8,904 nucleotides of DNA from Niastella sp. (GTDB lineage: Bacteria; Bacteroidota; Bacteroidia; Chitinophagales; Chitinophagaceae), in NCBI GenBank assembly GCA_021154515.1, contig JAJKIL010000060.1, positions 1 through 8,904 on the forward strand. The letters run 5' to 3'. Below, in pieces: positions 1 to 6,742 of the stretch. Each line of letters begins with the position of its first letter. The stretch's first letter is position 1. The position numbers and the translations under genes were made by a program. The notes beneath the pieces are model-generated. The model saw nothing but the letters and a program-made list of their open reading frames with translations. It searched no databases and was not told where the DNA came from.

Positions 1-46
1 CATTTTGAGCTTTCCTATTATTTCGGAATTTTCAAATCTCGGACGT

Positions 47-67
47 CATTGACCATTGACCATTCAC
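47..67. repeat. Three-unit heptamer tandem repeat
   Basis: Two perfect copies of CATTGAC are followed by a third with one change (CATTCAC). The array lies seven bases beyond the stop codon of the HxlR-type gene, in the short non-coding stretch at the window's left edge. It is a simple-sequence repeat of unknown role. The rest of bases 1-74 shows no gene or clear hairpin. Confidence 0.7.
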
Positions 68-74
68 CCATAAA

Positions 75-440
75 CTACACCACATACTGTTTCCTGTCCT
101 TCAGGATATGCCGCATGTTTTGTTCGGCCCAGGCTGACAATTGTTGAATATGCGGTAACAGGGTTTCTCCCCGCTCCGTTAAGCGATATTCAACCCGCAA
201 TGGCACTTCAGCAAATACATGCCTGCTTACAATACCATCTGCCTCCAGCGTCTTCAACGTGATCGTGAGCATTTTTTGCGATACATCGCCGATCTCTTTT
301 TGAATATGGCTGAACCGCACGGATCCTTTTTCTCCCAACAGTAATATTACCAGCACCGACCACTTATCACCCAGGCGGTCGAGTACCGTACGTATGGGGC
401 AATTATCAGATCCTAAAAATTTCCTGGCATTTTTTTTCAT
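75..440 (-). CDS. HxlR-family winged-helix transcriptional regulator
   Basis: This is a 121-residue DNA-binding protein, within the usual HxlR length. The family hallmarks are visible in order: an N-terminal Cys-Pro (C14-P15) before the first helix, a 'LGDKWSVLVI' helix, 'RFSHIQKEIGDVSQKMLT' covering the recognition helix, and the wing 'EVPLRVEYRLTERG'. In characterised relatives such as YodB and HypR of Bacillus the conserved cysteine senses quinones, aldehydes or disulfide stress, and the dimer represses a neighbouring reductase gene. The gene diverges from an NAD(P)-binding oxidoreductase, the classic arrangement, so it probably represses that gene and itself. The ATG at 438-440 is the natural start because the cysteine lies close behind it; there is no clear Shine-Dalgarno site. 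The family is sure; the inducer is not known. Confidence 0.93.
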   Translation of the reverse strand: MKKNARKFLGSDNCPIRTVLDRLGDKWSVLVILLLGEKGSVRFSHIQKEIGDVSQKMLTITLKTLEADGIVSRHVFAEVPLRVEYRLTERGETLLPHIQQLSAWAEQNMRHILKDRKQYVV

Positions 441-503
441 GCTATGTAATTGATGTTCAACAACAGTTTCCTTTATGAAACCAGGTATCTCCGCCGTGCC
501 TTA

Positions 504-534
504 TTGTGTGGCATTACCAATGGACATACCTTTG
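504..534 (+). promoter_or_regulatory. Bacteroidetes-type promoter of the oxidoreductase
   Basis: TTG at 504-506 and TACCTTTG at 527-534 are separated by 20 bases. They match the -33 TTG and -7 TAnnTTTG elements known for the primary sigma factor of Bacteroidetes. Transcription would start near 541, leaving a leader of about 43 bases before the ATG at 584. This also argues against an in-frame ATG at 506, which would lie upstream of the transcript start. Confidence 0.6.
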
Positions 535-568
535 GTTACTTTTTGATACTAACCATTACAAAAGTAAC
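535..568. promoter_or_regulatory. Inverted repeat, candidate HxlR operator
   Basis: Arms GTTACTTTT (535-543) and AAAAGTAAC (560-568) are perfect inverted copies of nine bases, 16 bases apart. An overlapping imperfect palindrome, GGTTA...TAACC, spans 534-554. The left arm directly follows the -7 element of the reductase promoter, and the right arm overlaps the candidate -7 element of the regulator promoter. A dimer bound here could block both start sites. HxlR proteins of this kind are known to bind short TAC/GTA-rich palindromes; the assignment to this gene pair is inference. An alternative is that the symmetry merely reflects two facing TAnnTTTG-like elements. Confidence 0.55.
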
Positions 569-589
569 TTCAAATTGAAAATTATGAAA
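559..589 (-). promoter_or_regulatory. Candidate promoter of the HxlR-type gene
   Basis: Read on the minus strand, TACTTTTG at 566-559 is a full match to the Bacteroidetes -7 element TAnnTTTG. TTTC at 589-586 lies 19 bases upstream, one base off the usual TTTG. The leader to the start codon at 440 would be a little over 110 bases, which is long but acceptable. Confidence 0.42.
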
Positions 590-1219
590 ATTTTATTGAT
601 CGGCGGAAGTGGCAATATTGGCCAGCGCATTGCAAAAGAAGCTTTACAAAAAGGCTACCAGGTAAATTCGGTGCAGCGCAATCCCGGGAAGTTAAGCATA
701 AAAGATCCCAATTTAACCATTACCAAAGGGGACATGCTGAATGTGGCCGAATTACAGGCATTGGTAAAAGACGCCGATGTGGTGGTGTCAGCTATTTCTC
801 CGCATGATCTCGGTGAATTTAAACAGGCTTATACCAACCTGATCAATGCCATGGAAAAAGAACCTTCCAAACGGATAATCATCGTAGGTGGAGCGGGCAG
901 CACAGAAGTATCACCGGGCTTACGGTTGATGGACAGCCCCATGATGGCGCACATTCCCGCGGAATGGCACCCGGCTATTCGTGCACATGCCGAAGTATTG
1001 GGTTTGTTCAAGGCTTCTACAACCAACTGGACGTATTTCAGTCCGGCCAATATGATTGAAGCGGGTGAGCGCACCGGTAAATACCGGCTGGGTGGCACCA
1101 ATATGATCTTTGATGCGAATGGGAACAGCCATATCTCTTACGAAGATTATGCGGTGGCCCTGGTTGATGAGATCGCCAACCCCAAACATCTTCGTCAGCA
1201 ATTCAGCATAGCGTATTAA
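584..1219 (+). CDS. NAD(P)-binding SDR-like oxidoreductase
   Basis: This is a 211-residue, probably cytoplasmic, single-domain Rossmann protein of the atypical short-chain dehydrogenase / NAD(P)H-binding group (NmrA and biliverdin-reductase-B-like, COG2910 type). The first strand and nucleotide loop are clear: 'MKILLIGGSGNIG', with the GxxGxxG motif at residues 7-13. R32 after the second strand suits the phosphate of NADPH. A 'VVVSAIS' strand and the family's late 'SPANMIEAGERTGKYRLGG' block follow. There is no classical YxxxK catalytic pair, as expected for this group. The substrate cannot be told; quinone or carbonyl reduction would suit the divergent HxlR-type regulator. The ATG at 584 is preferred over the in-frame ATG at 506 because the Rossmann strand begins immediately after it, and because the upstream 26 codons cover the promoter and operator. 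Confidence 0.9.
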   Translation: MKILLIGGSGNIGQRIAKEALQKGYQVNSVQRNPGKLSIKDPNLTITKGDMLNVAELQALVKDADVVVSAISPHDLGEFKQAYTNLINAMEKEPSKRIIIVGGAGSTEVSPGLRLMDSPMMAHIPAEWHPAIRAHAEVLGLFKASTTNWTYFSPANMIEAGERTGKYRLGGTNMIFDANGNSHISYEDYAVALVDEIANPKHLRQQFSIAY

Positions 1220-1232
1220 TATAAGGTGGGCT

Positions 1233-1281
1233 AAAGGTGGGCCACCCTCAAAGGGTGACTCACCTTCAAAGGCCCGCCTTT
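1233..1281. terminator. Compound palindrome, probable bidirectional terminator
   Basis: The outer arms AAAGGTGGGCC (1233-1243) and GGCCCGCCTTT (1271-1281) pair over 11 bases with one G-T mismatch. Inside lies a second hairpin, CACCCT-CAA-AGGGTG (1243-1257). The element fills almost the whole gap between two converging genes, which is where a shared terminator is expected. The T-tracts on both sides are short, so termination may be weak. The sequence CACC(C/T)TCAAAGG also occurs twice at an 18-base step, so it may instead be a REP-like dispersed repeat. Confidence 0.5.
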
Positions 1282-1284
1282 CCA

Positions 1285-3219
1285 TTATTTCTTCGGTTGT
1301 TCATCCGCAACTGCATCCTGCCAGTTGGTCCACATTTGTATCCCGGCGTCATAACCGGTGTAACCTTCGTTCTGACGAAGACGGGCGCCTCCATTTGCAT
1401 TGATATCGCTTTGAGGTACCGGCCAGTTGATGTTTTTTTCAGCCATGGTATATGCGCGATTTTTAACCATTACTCTTCCTTTGTTATAAAAATCATTGTA
1501 ATGTTGAATGCGCTGGAACCAGTAACTGTTTTTCGCCAGGTTCTCTACCTGATAAGTATTGCCCCATTCATCGGCCTTACCACTAAGTGCTAAGCTATAG
1601 GAAACGCGGCTCAATTCTGCAAAGCGGAATTCTTCCATATTCAACTCACGGGCACGCTCATCCATGATATCACCAATACCTACTGTAGTATATAATTGCG
1701 TACACTGCGCCCGCTGTCTGATCTTGTTTACATCTGCAGTAGCGCCCGCGATATCGCCCTTGTAGAATTTTGCTTCCGCACGCAGCAGGTACGTTTCGGC
1801 CAGGCGATAACAATACAGATCGCCGGCGCCGCCTCGGTGGTTGGCTTCGTTCGGGTTTCCGGTTTCGTTTACATCTTCAATATAATATTTGTAGTGTGGC
1901 CAGTCGAACCAGTTACGAACGGTATCGGTACATAACAAAGCGCCCGATGCATTCCGCAGGCGAACGTTTTTGCCATACCAGGCCGTACTGGCGGGGTCGT
2001 TGTATTTAAGCGAATCCATCCGCGCCCAGTTGCCCACCGTGCTGTTGTGACGCAGGTCGCCGGCATCATTAACGCCATTTACAGCCCAGAGTGAATTTTG
2101 ATGAAAGAAGGTGGGCCTGATGTGCGCAATACCACGGCCTATAGCATCTTTATAATCCAAAAGCGCCCTGAAGGAAGTGCTGGAGGGCGCAAAGAAACGT
2201 ACAGCCTGTTTTCCATCCGGTGCACTGGTGCCTACATTATCAAGGAAAGGCAACCAGTTGCGCATGGAATTCATTTTTACGCCCATGTCCGTATTATTTC
2301 GGTTGGCCATCACCAGGATGGTTTCCCTATTGGCAGGAATGCCTTTGTTTTCCGGCCGGTGCAGATCCCAGATCACATTACGGGTTACCGGCCATACACT
2401 TGCATAAGGACTAACAAAGTTGCCGAAGCTGGCTGTCATCAGAGAAAGTCCTGAATTGTTGATGAGGGTATCGGCCTGGGAAATGGCTTTGTCCCATTGA
2501 CCGGTAGCCAGGTAACATTTCAGCAACAGCTGGCGGCAGGAAGCTTTGTTCACGAGCCCTATCAGCGACATTTTTTCCTGGGCGGGCACCCACTGTACGG
2601 CCTTCTCCATATCTTCTGTAAGCATTTGCAGGATGGCCTCGCGTTTGGTGCTTTGATAATCCACCTTCGGCACATCCTGGATCACCGTTACCAACGGCAC
2701 ATCCCTGAATCTGAATACAAGCCCCAGGTAATGATAAGAGCGGTGGAACAATGCCCGGCCCTTGTATTCATTCCTGGTGGTATCTGATAATCCCGACACC
2801 TTATCGATATAGTTTAAGATAGTGTTCGCATATTTTACGCCGGCATAGGCCTGTTCCCAAAAATAACCTACGCGTTCAGGCTGCTCGGTTGGGGTAAGCC
2901 GGGTGGCGATGTCGGTAAAAATATTCCCATCATCGGTTTTACTGGCCACTGCCACATCGGTAAACATATAATCGGTACTGATAGGAAGCCCGAGGTCAGT
3001 ATATTCAAAATAGGTCCAGTATGAACGGAGCTGCTTGTCGCAAATAGCCATGGCTGCATCCAGCCCACCCTTGGTTGAGAAGGTTGTTGACGGGATGTAT
3101 ACCGACAGCGGATCGGGTTCCAGGTAAGATTTCTTACAACCACACAAACCAGCTATCAACGCTGCACTCAGCAACAGGATCTTTGTTATGGTGATGCTTT
3201 TATTATAATTCGTTTTCAT
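1285..3219 (-). CDS. SusD/RagB-family outer-membrane lipoprotein
   Basis: This is a 644-residue surface lipoprotein acting as the ligand-binding lid of the SusC porter. The N-terminus is a lipoprotein signal: basic start, hydrophobic run ITKILLLSAALIAG, lipobox L25-C26-G27 and the acylated C28. SusD hallmarks follow: 'YHYLGLVFRFRDVPLV' near residue 162, the TPR-like helix 'RLAETYLLRAEAKFYKGD' near 472, 'MDERARELNMEEFRFAEL' near 519 and the family tail 'PVPQSDINANGG' near 600. At 644 residues it is longer than most members (about 480-580), with extra sequence in the middle. It starts 12 bases after the susC stop codon, so both are surely co-transcribed and translated as a pair. The start ATG at 3217-3219 is supported by a Shine-Dalgarno-like site and the complete signal peptide. 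The ligand is unknown; glycan, peptide and other polymers are all possible. Confidence 0.95.
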   Translation of the reverse strand: MKTNYNKSITITKILLLSAALIAGLCGCKKSYLEPDPLSVYIPSTTFSTKGGLDAAMAICDKQLRSYWTYFEYTDLGLPISTDYMFTDVAVASKTDDGNIFTDIATRLTPTEQPERVGYFWEQAYAGVKYANTILNYIDKVSGLSDTTRNEYKGRALFHRSYHYLGLVFRFRDVPLVTVIQDVPKVDYQSTKREAILQMLTEDMEKAVQWVPAQEKMSLIGLVNKASCRQLLLKCYLATGQWDKAISQADTLINNSGLSLMTASFGNFVSPYASVWPVTRNVIWDLHRPENKGIPANRETILVMANRNNTDMGVKMNSMRNWLPFLDNVGTSAPDGKQAVRFFAPSSTSFRALLDYKDAIGRGIAHIRPTFFHQNSLWAVNGVNDAGDLRHNSTVGNWARMDSLKYNDPASTAWYGKNVRLRNASGALLCTDTVRNWFDWPHYKYYIEDVNETGNPNEANHRGGAGDLYCYRLAETYLLRAEAKFYKGDIAGATADVNKIRQRAQCTQLYTTVGIGDIMDERARELNMEEFRFAELSRVSYSLALSGKADEWGNTYQVENLAKNSYWFQRIQHYNDFYNKGRVMVKNRAYTMAEKNINWPVPQSDINANGGARLRQNEGYTGYDAGIQMWTNWQDAVADEQPKK

Positions 3220-3227
3220 TGCTGTAG

Positions 3228-3233
3228 TCCTTT
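3228..3233 (-). promoter_or_regulatory. Ribosome binding site of the susD gene
   Basis: On the minus strand AAAGGA lies eight bases before the susD ATG and overlaps the TAA stop codon of susC. Shine-Dalgarno sites are otherwise hard to find in this window, as is usual in Bacteroidetes. This one suggests tight translational coupling of the two genes. Confidence 0.55.
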
Positions 3234-6200
3234 AAAAATTTACGTTTAATCCGAATGTGATGATCCTGGGCGCTAAACTATTACGGTATTGGTTGTCGGT
3301 AGTGATGGTAAAGGTCTCCACATCGCCGTAGATCCAGTTCTTATCTTTTTTCCACAAGGCCGCATTGCGAATGTTGGCATACACTTTTAATTTGTCGAGG
3401 TGCGCTTTCGAGATAATTCTCAACGGCACATTGTACCCCACCGTTATATTATCCAGGCGAATGAAACTTCTGTCGTATAATTTTCCAGGCGCCTGTACAC
3501 CGGCAGGCCCTTTGGCATCGAGACGCGCCACATTGTTAGTGGGGTGCTCCAGCGTCCAGTAGTTTTTCTGCCAGGTATTGGCCAGGTTGGTGATCAGCGA
3601 AGTGTTGTTATCCTGGTTCAGGTACAGGTTAACCAAACTTTTGTTGCCCCAATAGGAATATAGGTTGAACGAAAAATTAAAATCCTTCCAGGTAAAATCG
3701 TTGCGCAGCGACCACATGATGGGTGCATTGGTTTGACCCAGGAATTGTTTGTCCTTATCATCGTACACAGGCGTCACTTTACCGCTGGCATCTTTGGTAT
3801 CATTGTCTGTATAACTGTTGGCCACTTTGGGATCGCCCGGGCGCTGACCATAACTGCTTGCTTCAGCCGCTTCACTGGCCTGCCAAATGCCGGTTACATT
3901 GTAATTCCAGATGGCGCTAACCGGTTGCCCGATGAACCAGGAGTTCTTGATATCATCTCTTTCTTTGGTGCTGACAACATTTCCCTGCGCATCCAGTACC
4001 GCATCGTAGATGTAATACAGGTGTTTGATGGTGTTCTTGTATTTCGAAAAACCGAAGCTGGTGCTCCAGGTGAAGTTTTTCGTACGCACGTTTTGCGAGC
4101 TCAGCGAGATCTCCATACCCTTGTTCATCACCTTACCCAGGTTCATGGTAATGCTGGTGAAACCGGTAAAGCTTGGTAATGCCCGGTTCATGATCATGTC
4201 AATGGTAGGTGTTATATAATAGTCAATAGAACCTGTTAAGCGGTTGTTCAGGAAACCAAAGTCGATACCGGTGTTGAACGATTCGGTTTTTTCCCAGTGC
4301 AGGTTGGGATTTGCCAATCTGTCTATCCGCAAATACCGGTATTGCACCAGGTTACCGCTGTTATCGAGGTAACCCATGGTAGTTGATCCGGTTGTTGGGG
4401 CGGTGAGGTTGGAGAGTGCGAGGTAGGGATCGCTCAGGGAGCGGTTACCATTTTGTCCCCACGACAATCTTAATTTACCCATGCTCATGGATTCCCACTT
4501 AAAGAATTTTTCATTGGTAAATGTCCAGGCCACTGCGGTTGAAATAAAATTGGCGCGCGGATTGGAAGTACCAAAAGCAGAATAGCCATCGCGACGGAAG
4601 GAGGCGGTGAACATATACCGGTCGTTGTATGTATAAATTAACCGGGCCAGCAAACCATCGGCGGTTTCTTTCACGTCATCTGCATCGTAACTACTTTTAT
4701 TTTTATCCCCGAAAAATGTTTCGTGATACCCAAGCGCATCACTTGGTAAGATGTTGCGGGCCTCTGTCCTGTCTTTCCACTGCTGCCGTTTTTCGGCTTC
4801 CTGCACCAGCGTAATGTTCAACCGGTGTTTGCCAAAGGTTTGGTCCCAGTTGATGGTATTGTTCAGCGACCAGTCGAACCGCTCGGTTTGTTCGCGGTAT
4901 ACCAACCCGTTCGTTCCTTTAAAATCAGGGTTTTTCGAAGATTCAAAATATCGTTCATGATAGAACTGGTAGCGGGGAGAAGCGTTGAACGAATAGGTGA
5001 TATTGAACGGCAGCTTTACCCTGGCTGTGAAGATGGTGTTCAGCACGGTATAGGCTTTGTCCCGGGCCGTGTACTGGCGAATGAAATCGTAATTGTAACC
5101 ATAGTTATTTACACTGTTCTCGCCCATGGGATGCACCACCAATGCGCCGGTATCATCTTTATAATTGGCGTAAGGACTGTTGTAGATGATCGCCCGGTTC
5201 CAGTCGGCAGCGGAGTCGCCCTCATTGCGGTGCTGAAAGTTTATGTTGCCGCTTATATCCAGCCACTTCGTCATTTTGGCTTCCAGCTTTATGTTAGAAC
5301 GTACGGCCTTGAAGTCATTGCCTTTTATCAATCCCTGGTTGCTGAGATAGCCCATGGACATATAATAGTTATAATTGTCAGAGCCGCCAGAGGCGCTGAT
5401 ATTGTAATCCTGGTTGTTACCGGTGCGGAAAGTATTATTGTACCAGTCGAACGTTTTACCGGCCAGGTAATTATTTAACACGGTACCCTGCAACAACAGA
5501 CGTTTTGCCCAGATCTCCTGGTCGCCGGCCGTTCCATTGGTAGCAGTGGTATAAGCCCGCCACTGGTCTATGTTAATGCCCCATTTGGAAAGGTTGGCAT
5601 CAGTGGGTTCATCATAATAACCCGGCTGGGTTTTCTTATCCGATTGATAAGCTTCGTAATTACCTGTTGTGGTATTGGCGCCATAAGTAGGCGCCGTGTA
5701 CCAGTCATGACGGTATTGCATGTAACCTGAAGGCGACATCACCCTGCGGTTAATGCCCATGGTTGAAATGCCGTAATTGGAAGTGAAGTTAAACCGGGGT
5801 TTGCCTTTCTTTCCCTTTTTGGTAGTGATGATCACGACGCCATTGGCGGATTTGGCGCCATAGACGGCGGCGGCAGACGCATCTTTTAAAATGTCTATCT
5901 GCTCAATATCGTCGGGGTTGATCTCTGATAATTCACCATAGAAGATCATTCCATCCAGCACCAGTAAGGGGTCGTTGTGGCCCGCATCGGTGTATACAGA
6001 CCTTTGTCCACGGATCTGGATGCTGCCACCGCCTTTGGCAGTGGCATCGAACCCAACAGTAACACCGGGCGTACCACGAATAATGTCCTGGGTGGTGTTC
6101 GGGTTTTGATCACTTATTTTCTCGGGTCGGATCTGGGTGATGGAACCGGTGAGGTCTTTTTTGCGCACCTGGCCATACCCGATCACCACTACTTCATCCA

Positions 6201-6537
6201 TGGCCTTCTGACTTACTTCCAGCCGAATGGATACATCGCCGGTGGCCGGCACTTTAATGGTTTGTGCCACAAAACCGGAAAATGAAAAAGTGATACTGGC
6301 GCCGGCCGTAACTTTTAATGAAAAGCGGCCATTGTCATCGGTAGTAACGCCTCGTTTCGTATTGGCGATGGTGACAGATACACCTTTCAGGGGTTGACTG
6401 GTGGCATCTACCACCGTTCCTTCCAGCGTTCTTTCCTGCGCCAGTGAAACGAATGGGATCGCCATCAATAAAATAAAAAACAAGACAAATGAACCGGGGG
6501 GATGTACCACCCGGGCAGGATGCAATAATTTTTTCAT
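3232..6537 (-). CDS. SusC/RagA-family TonB-linked outer-membrane protein
   Basis: This is a 1101-residue TonB-dependent transporter that imports a ligand handed over by the SusD lipoprotein, using energy from the inner-membrane TonB-ExbBD complex. Domains in order: a signal peptide (residues 1-33, hydrophobic FVLFFILLMAIPFV, cleavage likely after SLA); a carboxypeptidase-regulatory-like beta domain (about 37-110, 'GTVVDATSQPLKGVSV'); the SusC signature 'DEVVVIGYG' (114-122); a plug (about 127-245, with 'VLDGMIF' and 'DILKDASAAAVYGAKSANG'); and then the 22-strand type barrel, ending in LNVNF with a terminal Phe as outer-membrane barrels require. Size is normal for the family. There is no STN or FecR-interaction domain, so anti-sigma signalling is not expected. 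Control is more likely by the REC-AraC regulator encoded just upstream. The ATG at 6535-6537 gives a complete signal peptide; no Shine-Dalgarno site is visible. Confidence 0.96.
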   Translation of the reverse strand: MKKLLHPARVVHPPGSFVLFFILLMAIPFVSLAQERTLEGTVVDATSQPLKGVSVTIANTKRGVTTDDNGRFSLKVTAGASITFSFSGFVAQTIKVPATGDVSIRLEVSQKAMDEVVVIGYGQVRKKDLTGSITQIRPEKISDQNPNTTQDIIRGTPGVTVGFDATAKGGGSIQIRGQRSVYTDAGHNDPLLVLDGMIFYGELSEINPDDIEQIDILKDASAAAVYGAKSANGVVIITTKKGKKGKPRFNFTSNYGISTMGINRRVMSPSGYMQYRHDWYTAPTYGANTTTGNYEAYQSDKKTQPGYYDEPTDANLSKWGINIDQWRAYTTATNGTAGDQEIWAKRLLLQGTVLNNYLAGKTFDWYNNTFRTGNNQDYNISASGGSDNYNYYMSMGYLSNQGLIKGNDFKAVRSNIKLEAKMTKWLDISGNINFQHRNEGDSAADWNRAIIYNSPYANYKDDTGALVVHPMGENSVNNYGYNYDFIRQYTARDKAYTVLNTIFTARVKLPFNITYSFNASPRYQFYHERYFESSKNPDFKGTNGLVYREQTERFDWSLNNTINWDQTFGKHRLNITLVQEAEKRQQWKDRTEARNILPSDALGYHETFFGDKNKSSYDADDVKETADGLLARLIYTYNDRYMFTASFRRDGYSAFGTSNPRANFISTAVAWTFTNEKFFKWESMSMGKLRLSWGQNGNRSLSDPYLALSNLTAPTTGSTTMGYLDNSGNLVQYRYLRIDRLANPNLHWEKTESFNTGIDFGFLNNRLTGSIDYYITPTIDMIMNRALPSFTGFTSITMNLGKVMNKGMEISLSSQNVRTKNFTWSTSFGFSKYKNTIKHLYYIYDAVLDAQGNVVSTKERDDIKNSWFIGQPVSAIWNYNVTGIWQASEAAEASSYGQRPGDPKVANSYTDNDTKDASGKVTPVYDDKDKQFLGQTNAPIMWSLRNDFTWKDFNFSFNLYSYWGNKSLVNLYLNQDNNTSLITNLANTWQKNYWTLEHPTNNVARLDAKGPAGVQAPGKLYDRSFIRLDNITVGYNVPLRIISKAHLDKLKVYANIRNAALWKKDKNWIYGDVETFTITTDNQYRNSLAPRIITFGLNVNF

Positions 6538-6607
6538 ACCGCAAAAGTTTTGGTTAAATCCACATGTTGAACCGAGGCAATATAACCGGCATACCTGTTA
6601 TTGGGAG

Positions 6608-6639
6608 GGGGGCTTTTTTGATAAAAAGGGGGCTTTTTT
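6608..6639. promoter_or_regulatory. Twelve-base direct repeat upstream of susC
   Basis: GGGGGCTTTTTT occurs at 6608-6619 and again, without a change, at 6628-6639, a step of exactly 20 bases (about two helical turns). It begins about 70 bases upstream of the susC start. Reading towards susC the unit is AAAAAAGCCCCC. AraC-family activators commonly bind two such direct half-sites next to a promoter that lacks a good -33 element, and no clean -33 is seen here. The assignment to the neighbouring regulator is inference. The middle can also form a weak CTTTTT/AAAAAG hairpin. Confidence 0.5.
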
Positions 6640-6650
6640 AACCGGTATTG

Positions 6651-6742
6651 CTACGTCAATGCCCCAAATAAGACTATTTGAAATTTATAAACGGTTCATA
6701 AATAAATACCTGGTAAAAAAATTGACGTAGTACACTACGTCA
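6651..6742. repeat. Three copies of TGACGTAG in alternating orientation
   Basis: CTACGTCAAT stands at 6651-6660, its exact reverse complement ATTGACGTAG at 6721-6730, and CTACGTCA again at 6735-6742. The two right-hand copies form a near-perfect 20-base palindrome (6723-6742). The copies bracket the left part of the regulator-susC spacer. They may be binding half-sites or alternative RNA pairing partners; the right-hand pair also reads as a terminator stem. Confidence 0.6.
6715..6742 (-). terminator. Intrinsic terminator of the REC-AraC regulator gene
   Basis: On the minus strand an eight-base stem TGACGTAG/CTACGTCA with loop TGTA is followed by AA and seven T residues. This is the form of a rho-independent terminator, although the stem is only moderately GC-rich. 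The left arm overlaps the gene's own TAG stop codon (6735-6737). It would largely separate the regulator transcript from that of susC. Confidence 0.6.

Noticed and set aside
466..481. GTTTC...GAAAC palindrome in the HxlR gene leader
   Set aside because: The arms are only five bases with no T-tract and no second copy, so it is within chance expectation.
506..583. In-frame upstream extension of the oxidoreductase from an ATG at 506
   Set aside because: The 26 extra codons cover the promoter and the operator, encode no conserved sequence, and would precede the predicted transcript start. The Rossmann fold begins exactly at 584.
829..1285. Two minus-strand open frames of 90 and 121 codons across the oxidoreductase
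   Set aside because: They overlap each other and a well-supported gene, and show no family features.
4825..5478. Open frame of 217 codons on the plus strand inside susC
   Set aside because: It is antisense to a fully convincing SusC barrel, has no recognisable domain, and can be explained by the codon pattern of the gene on the other strand.
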